64,000 bases of DNA from Paeniglutamicibacter sulfureus (GCF_030512175.1 NZ_JAULBL010000002.1:1300149-1364148); one strand, 5' to 3'. Shown: positions 53,902 through 63,839, counted from the stretch's first letter. Program-made: numbers and translations. Notes: generated from the sequence alone by a model not told the origin.

Positions 53902-55551
53902 ATGAGTGCCCTCGAGAGTCCCCGAAAACCTGCCGTCGCCGGTACCCTCAGCATTGCCCGAATCCTCGAGCTGCCTGCTGTTTTGGCGGGGGAGCCGGAG
54001 GTGCTCGGGGGTGCGGCCTTGCTGACAAACCCCGTGCGGTGGGTGCACGTGGCCGAAACCCCCGATCTGGCCGAATTGCTTTCCGGTGGGGAGCTGGTGC
54101 TGACCACCGGGCTGGCCTTCGGCGAAGCGGGGTCCGGAGTGGCCGGCTTTGTCTCACAAGTTCAGGCAGCGGGAGCCTCGGGACTCATTGTCGAGCTGGT
54201 CGCCGGGGCGGCCGTGGAACAACATGCCTCCATCTCCGAGCTGCGTCGGGTTGCAGGGCAAGGCGACTTCCCGGTCATCCTGTTGCGGCGAAGGGTGCGC
54301 TTTGTCGAGATCACCGAGGTGGTTCACCGCATGCTGGTCTCGGACCAGCTTGCCGCCCTGGAACGCTCCCGGATGATCCACGAGGTGTTCACCGCGTTGA
54401 GCCTGCAGAACGCGACGGAGGAAGGGATCGTGTCCCGGGCCGCCGAACTCATCGGCGCCCCGGTGGTGCTGGAGGACGTGGCGCACCTGGTCCTGGGGTT
54501 CGACGCCGGTCCGCAACCGGATGCCGGGCTGCTGGCGCACTGGCCCGAACGCTCGCGCCGGGTCGGTTATCTGGAGGCCACGGGGCGCGGAACGGGGGAG
54601 GAAAGCTGGCTGCAGACCCCGGTCGGAATCCAGGGCCAACGTTGGGGGCGGTTGGTGGTTCCCGGGCAGCTGGGCAACGACGAGGACGCTGCCATGGTGC
54701 TCGAGCGCGCGGGGCAGACGCTGTCCATTGCCCGATTGGCCGGGCGGGACCAAAAGGAGCTACTGCACCAGGCCCGCGCGGGACTGCTGCACGAGCTGCG
54801 CCAGCCCCATGCCCTGGGCGCGGACGAAGTGATGATCCGTGCCGGCGCGCTGGGCCTTGCGGAGTCCCCACACTACGTCCCGGTCGTTTTCCGCCTTGAT
54901 GACCGCCGGGGGCAAACGCCAACCGGCGTGCAATTGCGCGAACGTGCACTGCTGGACGCACTCAACGACGTCGTGGAATCGGCCCGGGCAACCTCGCTGT
55001 CCGCCAGCCTGCAGAGCGGCCAAGTCGGCATGGTGCTGGGCGTGGGTGCCAGGCTACTCGAGGAGCCGCTGCTGGAACGAATCTGCCGGCAGCTGGCCCA
55101 AGGCCAGCAATCCGTCGAATGGTCGGTGGGCGTGGGGCGCGGGCGAAAAAGCGTGAAGGATGCGGCCCGTGGATTGGAAGAAGCGGTCCAGGTCGCCGAG
55201 ACCGTGGCAACCCTTGACACCCGTGCCCGGCCCTTCTACCGCTTTGCCGACGTGCGGCTGCGCGGGCTGCTCGCGCTGATGCATGACGACGCGCGCCTGA
55301 AGGCCTTTGCCGAGGCCGAGCTGGCCGGGATCCTGGACCCGCTGGACGAGCCCGCACTCGAGTTGCTCGGGCTGTATCTCAAACACGGCGGCAACAAGTC
55401 CGCCCTGGCCCGCACCGGATTCCTGAGTCGGCCGGCGCTCTACGCCCGGCTCGAAAAGCTGGAGGACAAGCTAGGCGTCAGCCTGGATGACGCCGAGTCG
55501 CGGACCTCTTTGCACGTGGCCTTGCTTTGGCGCGGGTTGGGCCGGACCTAG
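53902..55551 (+). CDS. PucR family regulator
   Basis: A 549-residue activator or repressor. The N-terminal PucR domain (about 15-130) has VRWVHVAETPDLAELLSGGELVLTTGLAF. A GGDEF-like middle follows. The C-terminal HTH_30 (about 485-545) has LELLGLYLKHGGNKSALARTGFLSRPALYARLEKLEDKLG. It is divergent from the mmsA-aminotransferase operon across 119 bp, which it most likely controls. The ATG at 53902 is preferred over a TTG at 53851. Confidence 0.88.
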   Translation: MSALESPRKPAVAGTLSIARILELPAVLAGEPEVLGGAALLTNPVRWVHVAETPDLAELLSGGELVLTTGLAFGEAGSGVAGFVSQVQAAGASGLIVELVAGAAVEQHASISELRRVAGQGDFPVILLRRRVRFVEITEVVHRMLVSDQLAALERSRMIHEVFTALSLQNATEEGIVSRAAELIGAPVVLEDVAHLVLGFDAGPQPDAGLLAHWPERSRRVGYLEATGRGTGEESWLQTPVGIQGQRWGRLVVPGQLGNDEDAAMVLERAGQTLSIARLAGRDQKELLHQARAGLLHELRQPHALGADEVMIRAGALGLAESPHYVPVVFRLDDRRGQTPTGVQLRERALLDALNDVVESARATSLSASLQSGQVGMVLGVGARLLEEPLLERICRQLAQGQQSVEWSVGVGRGRKSVKDAARGLEEAVQVAETVATLDTRARPFYRFADVRLRGLLALMHDDARLKAFAEAELAGILDPLDEPALELLGLYLKHGGNKSALARTGFLSRPALYARLEKLEDKLGVSLDDAESRTSLHVALLWRGLGRT

Positions 55552-55599
55552 ACCGGGTGCCTGCGGCGCGCAACGGGCCACTGGGACGGGTGACGTGGG

Positions 55600-55637
55600 G
55601 CCGGTGCACGGAACCGACGAGGGCTCCGTACACCGGC
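55600..55637. terminator. terminator between pucR and the NCS1 permease gene
   Basis: GCCGGTG-C-ACGGA pairs with TCCGT-A-CACCGGC around a 12-base loop, between the two converging genes. Confidence 0.65.
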
Positions 55638-55665
55638 TGCACTGCGTTGAGTAAGTGGCAGGACT

Positions 55666-57015
55666 TTAGTGCTTGACGAGTTTCGCCGTGGAATCGCCTA
55701 TTCGTGCCTGGGAAACGCGAATCAGTGCCGCATAAATCAGTGCCGCCAGTATCGGGGTGGCCAGCGAGCCGATGTTCGAGCCCCACGCGCTGCCGGACTG
55801 GATAAGCGTGATTCCGGCAACGGCCGAGATGACCCACGCAGCGACCCCGGCTCGGTTGAGCGCAGGGAATGCAGAGTCCGGAAGCGACCCGTCCGGCACG
55901 ATGCCGCCGCGCCGTTCCTGGACGAAGATGTGTACCAGCGCGATCGCCACCCAGCCGGTGACCAGCGCCCCCTGCCATGACAGGGCCAACAAGAGGTACT
56001 TGACGACCGGCAGCAGCATCAACAGGTAGATAATAAGCGCACCGATCCCGACCCAAGCCAGCGACGGCAACCTCAGGCGCAGGGCTCGCTCTCCGAATTC
56101 ACGAAGGTTGGCAATACCCAGCGCATAGTTCGCGGTGTTGATGCGGGTTTGGGACACGAAGATCACCAGCAGGCCCAGCGGGCCCATGAGCTGGACCAAG
56201 GCGCCAGCAACACCGGTCTCGGTGGCCTCCGCGCCGGGAATAGTGAAGGTGAGGTAGATGCCGATCAGTGAGTTGACGCCAAAGGCCAGGGTGTAGAAGA
56301 GCCAGCCGAAAGTGTAACGCTGGTGGAACTTCACGTCCTTTGCGCGCCCAAGTGCAGCGAAGTCCATGGTGTACATCATCAGGATCCACACGCCCATGAA
56401 GGCGGCGCAGGTGGCCAGCCAGCCGGGCCCGCCAGCAACGAGCGACAGCGAACCTGCTGAGTGGGTGAGCCAGGCACTGCCGTTAGGATGGGCAATGGAC
56501 GCCCAAACGACCGCGGTGATTAGCCCGCCCCAGTAGATGGGAAGCAGCCAGCCGTTGATCTTGTCCAGCCAGCGTTGGATGCCACCGGCGATGAGCGGAA
56601 TCGTGTACAGCACCACCAATGCGTACCAAAGCTGGATGGGTCCGCCGAACTGGGCCTGGAAGGCGTAGCCGAGGATGGCGCCCTCGAAGACTGCGTAGTA
56701 GATGGCGGTGGCGGCAAAGACCAGTGTGGCCAGTAATGCGCCCTTGCTGCCGAGCAGGGTGCGGGAGAACTGGGCAACGGTTAAGGAATGCTTCAAAGCA
56801 TATCCGGCCAGGACCCGGTTGATGGCGCCGTAGATGACGATCGTGATGGACAGCCCTATGAGGGTATCGATGGTGCCGTAGGCCTGGGCCAGTGAGGCGC
56901 CGATGTAGATGAAGAACATGGCCGAGACCAGGCCGTACCAAGCCATAGAGAGTGAGCCCGCGCTCATCTTCCTGTTTTCTGGGACCGTATTCTCAGCCGT
57001 TGATTGTGTTGACAC
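55666..57015 (-). CDS. NCS1 family cytosine/hydantoin-type permease
   Basis: A 449-residue permease with 12 helices of the nucleobase-cation-symport-1 family. MSAGSLSMAWYGLVSAMFFIYIGASLA after a short polar N-terminus and IYGAINRVLAGYALKHSLTVAQFSRTLLG carry the family blocks. The start is set at a GTG (VSTQSTAENTV) because AGGAG lies eight bases before it; the longer in-frame TTG start has no such site. It is next to hyuB, so cyclic amides such as hydantoins, lactams or pyrimidines are the probable substrates. Confidence 0.87.
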   Translation of the reverse strand: MSTQSTAENTVPENRKMSAGSLSMAWYGLVSAMFFIYIGASLAQAYGTIDTLIGLSITIVIYGAINRVLAGYALKHSLTVAQFSRTLLGSKGALLATLVFAATAIYYAVFEGAILGYAFQAQFGGPIQLWYALVVLYTIPLIAGGIQRWLDKINGWLLPIYWGGLITAVVWASIAHPNGSAWLTHSAGSLSLVAGGPGWLATCAAFMGVWILMMYTMDFAALGRAKDVKFHQRYTFGWLFYTLAFGVNSLIGIYLTFTIPGAEATETGVAGALVQLMGPLGLLVIFVSQTRINTANYALGIANLREFGERALRLRLPSLAWVGIGALIIYLLMLLPVVKYLLLALSWQGALVTGWVAIALVHIFVQERRGGIVPDGSLPDSAFPALNRAGVAAWVISAVAGITLIQSGSAWGSNIGSLATPILAALIYAALIRVSQARIGDSTAKLVKH

Positions 57016-57339
57016 GAGACTTCTCCTGAAAAACGGGCACGGCAGGGCATCGGGTCGAACCCGTGCGTGCTTGGTGCCAGGCGAGTGTGACAAGGAATAA
57101 GGTGCAATTTCGACCGAGCACTGGTCGGTGCCCGGCGAAGCATGTCGAACAAATGCCGCTCGTTAGCGGTCGGAACGGGAGCCTATCGAGTTCCCGTTCT
57201 ATTTTCCGGGGGCGGTACCGCCCGCATCTTTGCTGGCGGTACCCCCCTGGAAATCAGATGGCCCTTGGGCGCGGTGCCGGGCCAGGAGTGAACGAATCGG
57301 CAGGCGTTCCGCACTCCTGGCACGTGTGCATGCAAGTGG
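57016..57339. other. 324-bp gap: permease promoter region and hyu terminator
   Basis: No gene is supported. The left part holds the NCS1 promoter region. A hairpin at 57208-57247 (listed separately) and a second, GAACGGGA/TCCCGTTC at about 57175-57201, lie downstream of hyuB. Confidence 0.5.
57208..57247 (-). terminator. terminator of the hyuA-hyuB operon
   Basis: On the minus strand a G-rich arm GGGGGGTACCGCC pairs with GGCGGTACCGCCCCC and is followed by ggaaaat. It lies about 95 bp after the hyuB stop. Confidence 0.6.
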
Positions 57340-59337
57340 CTAGACCCAGTGTGAGGAAGAGCGGCGCGCCATCAGCTGCCGGTACTCAGCCGTGGTGTTT
57401 TCAAATAGCTCGCCGGTGCCCCAGTCCAGGATGACGCCGTGCCTCCGAATGACATCGAGCATGTCCGTGGTGCCATTGCGGTAGTTTTCCGCGACAACAT
57501 GCGGATCCTCGGTAAGCCATCCGTTCCGCGCGGCGCGGATCTGTGCCCGCAGCGTCGTCGTGGCGGCCTCGTCGATCTCGAACTCGTCGAGCTCTGCATC
57601 GATCTCGCGGATCACCACTCCGTAGTCCTTGGCTGCTCGATCGATCGAGACATACTGGTCAATGACGTCCTCCCGAACTTCGCCGGGGGTGCGTAGTAAC
57701 GGGTCGCCGAATCCGCCGCCTCCGGCGGAGGGGCGTGTGAAGGTATCGCCCGACTGCAAGGGAACGGAGGAGAAATTGGAACCGAGGTAGCGTTCCTCCG
57801 CGGTGCCCTTGTTCAGCCAGACTCCGTGCGGTATTGAGGGCAAGCCGCCTTCGATGCCCCAGGTGATGGAGCGGGCACGGTCGCAGCAATAGCTCATGAC
57901 GGTGTCGAAGGCATCGGTAAGCATCCCGCCCTTTTCGATTCCCAGGCCGCCACGATAGCGGCCGGGGCCGGCCGAGTCCATGGCGATCTCGTGCCGGGTC
58001 GTCAAGACAGGGGAGAGTCGTTCTTGCCCCTCGACCGGTTGCACGGCTAGGCCCGGGCCGAACACCGGAGCCGTAGCGCTAGAACCATCCTTGGTGGCAC
58101 GTCCGCCCCAGCCGCCGGCCATCCAGTCGTACCACATGAAGTACTCGTTCTTCGGGGTCCGCGCGTCCTTGCCGCCTACCAACAGGTATTCGAGATTGAA
58201 CGCGCACGCCATGGCGCGTTCCGGCATGATCTGGCTCCACAGCTCGAAGATCCCGTTCATGATCTTCTCGTAAGGGCCGGAGCAGAACCCGGTGACCGCG
58301 AACGGCCATCCGGCGTTGACCACCGTACCCTCCGGGCCGATCTCTGCTTGGACCGCGGCATAGAAGCCTGAATTCAGCGGCACATCAGGGAAGAAGGTTT
58401 TGGTGCCGGCGTAGATGGCCGAGTGGGTGGTGCCGTAGCCGGAGTTGAGGAACGTTGCCACCGCTGGAGCTGATCCGGAGAGGTCATAATGGATGCCGTT
58501 CCCGTCAAGTTTGAGCTTGATCTTGATTGGCACGAGACCTTCGCCTTTGCCCGGATCCACGTCGATGTAGTCGGTGGTTTCCCATTCACCTTGGGGAAGG
58601 GACTCCAGCTGTCGCAACACGGTCCGCTTCACGTAGTCCTGCGTTTCCTGCATGGCCGCGAGCACTGTGTCCTTGGAGTACTTGCCGACCAAGCGATGTA
58701 CCTCGCGCTCGCAGACTGCGGTGGCCTCGGACTGGGCGTGCAGATCGCCCATGGCCTGCCGCGGCGCGCGGGTGTTGGATACCAGCAGTTGGGCGACGTC
58801 GTGCAGGAACACGCCCTTGGACCAGATCCTCACCGGTGTGATGCGCAAGCCCTCGCCGAAATGTTCCTTGGCGTTTACGTCGAAAGAGCCGGGGACATTG
58901 CCACCGATGTCGGCCCAGTGGCCCTTGTTCTGGGCAAAGGCAATGACCTCGCCGTCAGCGAAAATGGGGCGGATGAACGAAACATCGTTGAAGTGGGTAC
59001 CGCCGCGGTACGGGTCGTTGATGGCAAAAACGTCGTCGGGGTGGATGTCGGTGCCAAACTCCTCGATGACGGCCTTGCACTGGAAATGCAAGGTGCCCAC
59101 ATGCACCGCAATGTCACCGGAACCCTGCATCACGGTGTTTCCGGACGCATCGCATAGGGCGGAAGAGAAATCACGCGAATAGATGACGAACGAGTAGCAG
59201 GTCCGCAGGATTTGTTCGCTCATCAAGTCAACCGACGTGGCGAACGCGTTCTTCAGCACCTCAAAGGTGACCGGATCCAGTGATGGACGTGTCGGAGAGG
59301 TTGCCAGGGCGTCTGGGGCAACGAGTGTATCGGTCAT
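57340..59337 (-). CDS. hyuB: hydantoinase B/oxoprolinase family subunit
   Basis: A 665-residue subunit of an ATP-dependent cyclic amide hydrolase. The N-terminus PVTFEVLKNAFATSVDLMSEQILRTCYSFVIYSRDFSSALCD and GSGDIAVHVGTLHF are the family opening. DVFAINDPYRGGTHFNDV near residue 105 and SGYGTTHSAIYAGTKTFFPDVP near 310 are conserved blocks. The length is usual for HyuB (about 550-660). It follows hyuA by two bases, so the subunits are co-translated. The family includes N-methylhydantoinase, 5-oxoprolinase, caprolactamase and acetophenone carboxylase; this member's substrate is open. Confidence 0.88.
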   Translation of the reverse strand: MTDTLVAPDALATSPTRPSLDPVTFEVLKNAFATSVDLMSEQILRTCYSFVIYSRDFSSALCDASGNTVMQGSGDIAVHVGTLHFQCKAVIEEFGTDIHPDDVFAINDPYRGGTHFNDVSFIRPIFADGEVIAFAQNKGHWADIGGNVPGSFDVNAKEHFGEGLRITPVRIWSKGVFLHDVAQLLVSNTRAPRQAMGDLHAQSEATAVCEREVHRLVGKYSKDTVLAAMQETQDYVKRTVLRQLESLPQGEWETTDYIDVDPGKGEGLVPIKIKLKLDGNGIHYDLSGSAPAVATFLNSGYGTTHSAIYAGTKTFFPDVPLNSGFYAAVQAEIGPEGTVVNAGWPFAVTGFCSGPYEKIMNGIFELWSQIMPERAMACAFNLEYLLVGGKDARTPKNEYFMWYDWMAGGWGGRATKDGSSATAPVFGPGLAVQPVEGQERLSPVLTTRHEIAMDSAGPGRYRGGLGIEKGGMLTDAFDTVMSYCCDRARSITWGIEGGLPSIPHGVWLNKGTAEERYLGSNFSSVPLQSGDTFTRPSAGGGGFGDPLLRTPGEVREDVIDQYVSIDRAAKDYGVVIREIDAELDEFEIDEAATTTLRAQIRAARNGWLTEDPHVVAENYRNGTTDMLDVIRRHGVILDWGTGELFENTTAEYRQLMARRSSSHWV

Positions 59338-59339
59338 GA

Positions 59340-61394
59340 CTAAGACTCCTTGCTTGAGGGAAGATCGTGAAGGTGGATGCGGATATTGCCCCAGCCGTCG
59401 ATTTCGGCGGTCGTTCGCGGGGGAACCACGGTGGTGGAATCGAGCTGGTCAATGATCGCCGGACCGGAGAACGTGGCACCGGCCGGGAGACGGCGGCGGT
59501 CGTAGACGGGAGTGGACAACCAGCCGGTGTTGCCGAAGTAGACCTCGCGGGTGGAGACAGGTTCCCCCGGATCGGCGTTCAGCTCGGTGGCCGGGATGAA
59601 GGCAGGCTTCGGTGTTTTGCCGATGGCGCTAAGCAGCAACTGGTAGATCTCGACCGGCTGATCGTCCTGCCGGAACGCGAACTCACGTTCGTGTTCCTGA
59701 TGGAAGGTTTCTATCGCCGTTTCCAGGGCGCCGCGCCCCGTACCGATGGGCACTGACAGTGATCGCCACTGACCTGCGTATCGCATGGAAATCTCGCGCT
59801 TCAGCACGGCATTCTCGTCGTTCACCCCTTCATGGCGCAGGCGCGAGGAAGCCTCCTTTTCTAGTGTCTTAAACCGGACTTCGATCTCGCCTGGATCGGT
59901 CTCGGAAGCCAATCCGCTAAACATAGCCGAGAGGTCATGCCGTATGTCAACCAGTAGACAGCCCAGGGCGGAGGTGACACCGGGATTGGCCGGGACCACG
60001 ACGGTGGGGATGTTCAGTTCACGGGCCACTTCGGCACCGTGTAGTGCACCTGCACCGCCAAAGGCAATGAGTGCGAAGTCGCGTGGGTCGTAGCCGCGGC
60101 GGATCGAGATCAGGCGCACCGCATCGGCCATGTTGGCGTTGGCGACCTGCAGGATGGCATATGCCGCCTCGGCCAATTCCATGTCCAAGGGCTCGGCAAT
60201 GACGCGCTTAATGGCCTCGAGGGAAAGCGCGCGGTCCAGAGTCTTGGCGCCGCCTGCCAACGACGTTCCGAGACGGTTCAACGCCACATTCGCGTCGCAG
60301 TTGGTGGGCTGGTCGCCGCCGGAGTTGTAGCAGGCGGGACCCGGAGCAGCACCTGCCGACTGCGGTCCGTTGCGCAGTGCGCCGGCGATATCGATGTGGG
60401 CCAGTGACCCGCCACCGGCCCCAATCGTCAGGACCTCGATCGATGGGAAGACAATCGGATGCCCGTATTCGACCTGCCACTCCTTGGTGATACGCAATTC
60501 GCCGCCAGATACCAGACAAATATCGGTGGAGGTACCACCCATATCCAGTCCAACGGCATCTTCGAAGCCGCATTGTTGGGCCACATGCTTGGCTGCGATC
60601 GCTCCGGCGGCAATACCGGAGGCTGCCAGTCTCACGGGGTAGCGCTTGACCATCCGCGGGGTCATTGACCCGCCACCGGAGTGGAGCAGGAGCAAATCCC
60701 CGGTGTATCCGCCGTCCTTGAGTTGTGCGGCCAGCCGGTCTACATAACCGGTCACCAAGGGGGCAAGTACTGCATTCGACACAGCGGTGTTGAATCGGTC
60801 GTGTTCAAAGATTTCGGGCAGGATCTCGGCCGAGGCGGAGACCGTGGCCCCGGGAAGCTCTTCCTGGAGAATTTCGCGCATCCGAATTTCGTTGGCGGGG
60901 TTCGCGTAGGAATTGATGAAGCACACGGCAATTGTTGTGGTTCCTCGCTTGCGCAACAGAGCTGCGAGGCGGCGGGCCTCGACCTCGTCCAGCGGGGTGA
61001 CGACCTTTCCGGAGAAATCGATGCGCTCAGCGACCTCGAAGCGGTCACGGCGGCGAATGTAGGGACCAGAAACGTCGTTGTAAGCATCCCAAAGATCGTC
61101 CTTGGTGCCGTCGCGAATTTCAATGACATCGCGGAAACCCTGGGTGGTGATCATGGCCGCGGCCGGGAACTTGCGGGTGATGAGTGCGTTTGTAGCTACG
61201 GTGGTTCCGTGGGAGAACAAGGAGACATCGGCCAGATTGATTTTGGCTCGTTCGACGCCTCCCATCACGGCTAGCATGGGGTCGTGCGGAGTGGAAGGGA
61301 CCTTCGTGACCCGCATTTCCTGGGTCTCTTCATCGAAGATGCAGACATCGGTGAAGGTACCTCCGACGTCTACGGCGACTCGTAAATTGGCCAT
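59340..61394 (-). CDS. hyuA: hydantoinase A/oxoprolinase family subunit
   Basis: A 684-residue ATP-binding subunit. The N-terminal ASKHA phosphate loop is VAVDVGGTFTDVCIFDE at residues 6-22, and the second is GLDMGGTSTDICLVSGGE near residue 285. RGYDPRDFALIAFGGAGALHG near 455 is the third family signature. Two ATGs overlap; the second (61394) has GGAG six bases upstream and is chosen. Together with HyuB it would open a cyclic amide with ATP. It is divergent from a pucR gene. Confidence 0.9.
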   Translation of the reverse strand: MANLRVAVDVGGTFTDVCIFDEETQEMRVTKVPSTPHDPMLAVMGGVERAKINLADVSLFSHGTTVATNALITRKFPAAAMITTQGFRDVIEIRDGTKDDLWDAYNDVSGPYIRRRDRFEVAERIDFSGKVVTPLDEVEARRLAALLRKRGTTTIAVCFINSYANPANEIRMREILQEELPGATVSASAEILPEIFEHDRFNTAVSNAVLAPLVTGYVDRLAAQLKDGGYTGDLLLLHSGGGSMTPRMVKRYPVRLAASGIAAGAIAAKHVAQQCGFEDAVGLDMGGTSTDICLVSGGELRITKEWQVEYGHPIVFPSIEVLTIGAGGGSLAHIDIAGALRNGPQSAGAAPGPACYNSGGDQPTNCDANVALNRLGTSLAGGAKTLDRALSLEAIKRVIAEPLDMELAEAAYAILQVANANMADAVRLISIRRGYDPRDFALIAFGGAGALHGAEVARELNIPTVVVPANPGVTSALGCLLVDIRHDLSAMFSGLASETDPGEIEVRFKTLEKEASSRLRHEGVNDENAVLKREISMRYAGQWRSLSVPIGTGRGALETAIETFHQEHEREFAFRQDDQPVEIYQLLLSAIGKTPKPAFIPATELNADPGEPVSTREVYFGNTGWLSTPVYDRRRLPAGATFSGPAIIDQLDSTTVVPPRTTAEIDGWGNIRIHLHDLPSSKES

Positions 61395-61585
61395 CATGCG
61401 CTCCTTGCTGAGTTCGAGGTTTTTGCTTCCCCAACCATGCAATGTGACGCGCATCTCTGTCACTAGCGGAACTCCAAGGCCACTGCCACTATTATTGTGA
61501 TTTCTACAAATGCACATGTGTCACGGGGCGATCTTGGGATTCAAGGCCACCAAATCATGAACGAATCGAGTGAAGGTGAACCACC

Positions 61586-63148
61586 GTGCTTTGCTTAAAT
61601 GAAGTTCTGAAAAATAAGTCTCTCGGCTTGGAACTCGTTGTTTCCGGATCCCTCGATCCCGAAATCAGTGGTGCACATAGTTCGGAAATACATGATCCGG
61701 CCCGCTGGTTGGAACCGGGAAACATCATGCTGACCACCGGCATGCGATTCCTAGACGAGGCGCATACAGAAGCGGCTTTCCGGGAACTGGTGGCCTCGCT
61801 GCGTCGAGCTAAGGTGGCTGCCTTGTTTTTCGGTGTAGGCGTGTATTTTCAGTCTGTTCCCGACGCGTTGCGCCGATGCTGTGCCGAGGCGGGATTTCCG
61901 CTCGTGGCGGTTGCACCGGAAATCCCATTTCGGCACGTAGAAAACTACATCAACCAAAACGCGTCGGTTCCTGACGGTTATGGAATCAAACGCATGATGT
62001 GGCTGACCAATGACCTGCTCGATAGCGTCGCTTCAGACACCCCGATCAAGTCTCTAATTGCTCGTCTGGGCACCGCTTGCCGAGGGACTGCCGTGCTCTA
62101 CGAGGATTCGGGCGCCATCGTCGAATCGACGGGTGACGGGCCAACCAACCTCATATTCGCGGCAATCAATGGCGGCTCGTCCCACTTTGACCGAATAGCC
62201 ATTGGTCGCTGGGAGGTCATGTACCGTTCCATGGTCTTGCGTGGCCGGGGCTACCATTTGGCCATTGCCACGCGTCAGGGATCGATGCTTGACGACCTCG
62301 GCGATGTCCTGCTTGAAACCACCCAGCGGATGCTCGGGGCCATCAAAGGCATCAGTCACCTGGACACCTCGAGACAACGGCATGAAAACGCCCAATTGCT
62401 CACCAGTTTGCAGGACGGCATCGGTGTCTCCCGCGAACTGCGCTACTGGGAACTGTTGAAGCCCTATGGGTTCAAGGGCTTCGAGCCTGTCCGTTCGGTG
62501 GTGGCCAGCACCCTTGGAGATGAACTGCTGTCGCGGGGGAGGGTAGACGCGCTGATTGAATCTGCGGAGCGTATGGGCGTGCCCCTCCTCTTTGCAGAGA
62601 ACGGAAAGACGCCGGAGGTCCCCCCGGGGTTCCACGCACTGCTTCCCGATTCCAAGGCAAGTGAACAGTGGCTGGCGTCCGGTGCGAAAGGCTTGATGAT
62701 CGGTTTGAGTGAGCCCTTGGGGTCGCTGGCGCAGGTTCCCGAGCAATTCCAGGATGCCGAACTTGCCGCGAGCATAGCTCGGCGGTGCGCCGTCGGCGAT
62801 GCCGGGACGCATGGAAGTCTGGTGCGGATGGATGAGGTTGATCCCGCTAGCTGGTTCTTGGCACGTCTCAAGAGCCCGTCCGACCGCAAGCGGCTTACCC
62901 GATACGTCCAGCCGCTGCGGCATGAGAAGGAACTGGTGGAAACCATCCAGGGATACCTGGCCATGGACCAGGACGTTGCCCGAGTTGCGGCTTGGCTCTA
63001 CGTCCACCCCAACACCGTCCGTTACCGGATCAAAAAAGTCGGCGAGATCCTGGGCGGGAACCTGAACGATGTAGGGCTCATTGCCAATCTGTACCTTGCC
63101 TACCAAGACGAGATCCTGCGGATTCGCCGTTCCGGAGCAGGCGGATAG
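61586..63148 (+). CDS. PucR family regulator
   Basis: A 520-residue regulator. The N-terminal PucR-like ligand domain (about 5-125) has WLEPGNIMLTTGMRF. A middle GGDEF-like region follows. The C-terminal HTH_30 (about 450-510) has LVETIQGYLAMDQDVARVAAWLYVHPNTVRYRIKKVGEILG. The start is GTG. It is divergent from hyuA with 191 bp between, so it most likely controls hyuAB and perhaps the NCS1 gene in response to a cyclic amide or its product. It is only distantly similar to the pucR at 53.9 kb. Confidence 0.87.
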   Translation: MLCLNEVLKNKSLGLELVVSGSLDPEISGAHSSEIHDPARWLEPGNIMLTTGMRFLDEAHTEAAFRELVASLRRAKVAALFFGVGVYFQSVPDALRRCCAEAGFPLVAVAPEIPFRHVENYINQNASVPDGYGIKRMMWLTNDLLDSVASDTPIKSLIARLGTACRGTAVLYEDSGAIVESTGDGPTNLIFAAINGGSSHFDRIAIGRWEVMYRSMVLRGRGYHLAIATRQGSMLDDLGDVLLETTQRMLGAIKGISHLDTSRQRHENAQLLTSLQDGIGVSRELRYWELLKPYGFKGFEPVRSVVASTLGDELLSRGRVDALIESAERMGVPLLFAENGKTPEVPPGFHALLPDSKASEQWLASGAKGLMIGLSEPLGSLAQVPEQFQDAELAASIARRCAVGDAGTHGSLVRMDEVDPASWFLARLKSPSDRKRLTRYVQPLRHEKELVETIQGYLAMDQDVARVAAWLYVHPNTVRYRIKKVGEILGGNLNDVGLIANLYLAYQDEILRIRRSGAGG

Positions 63149-63176
63149 CACCGGCCCGCTCCTAGACTTGCCTGAC

Positions 63177-63839
63177 TCACCCGCGCGAGGGCAGGGCCTG
63201 CGGGTCGATGTCGCCGGCGTCGTGGCAGTAGCCCAGGACCCGGATGATCGTTTCCAGGTCACCGGCGGGGAGCGCCGCCAGGATGTCCCGGTGCGCCTGC
63301 GCAATGGAGGCCTGGTGCTCGGGCCCCAGCTGGTAGGCGCGGGTGATCCGCCGCTGGATCGGGTGTCCCCAGATGCTCCCCAGGGTCTCGCGCAGGTATT
63401 GGTTGGGGCAGGGGTCGATGAGCCTGAGGTGGAATTCCTTACCGAGGCGGAACTGTTCCTCCGCGTCGGTGGGTTCCACCGTCTCGAATTCGTCGATGAG
63501 CGCCCGCAGCCGCACCAGTTGTGCAGGGGAGTGCTTGCCGATGGCCTGTGACATCGCCAGTTGTTCCAGGTGGTAACGCACCTCGAAGACGTTCTGCACG
63601 TCCTGGGCCGTGAGGTCGTTGACCACGTAGCCGCTCCCGGGCACCAGCGTGGCCAGGCCCTCCATCGCGACCTGGGCCAGCGCGTCGCGCACCGGGGTGC
63701 GGGAGACGCCGTATTGGGCGGCAACCTGTTCCTGGACCAGGGCGGTCCCTGGCTTCAGCGCGCCGCTGACGATTTCGGACGCGATTTGTTCGTGGACGCG
63801 TACCGCCAATGGCCGTGCGTCGTGGACTCCCGTAGCCAT
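63177..63839 (-). CDS. GntR family repressor with FCD domain
   Basis: A 220-residue FadR-subfamily regulator. The winged helix is at about 12-75 (LAVRVHEQIASEIVSGALKPGTALVQEQVAAQYGVSRTPVRDALAQVAMEGL). The all-helical FCD domain (about 85-210) has the metal and effector residues in FHLRLIDPC and AHRDILAAL. It probably senses a carboxylic acid. Its own promoter and a divergent promoter share the operator at 63947-63972; the regulated operon is beyond the window. Confidence 0.87.
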   Translation of the reverse strand: MATGVHDARPLAVRVHEQIASEIVSGALKPGTALVQEQVAAQYGVSRTPVRDALAQVAMEGLATLVPGSGYVVNDLTAQDVQNVFEVRYHLEQLAMSQAIGKHSPAQLVRLRALIDEFETVEPTDAEEQFRLGKEFHLRLIDPCPNQYLRETLGSIWGHPIQRRITRAYQLGPEHQASIAQAHRDILAALPAGDLETIIRVLGYCHDAGDIDPQALPSRG

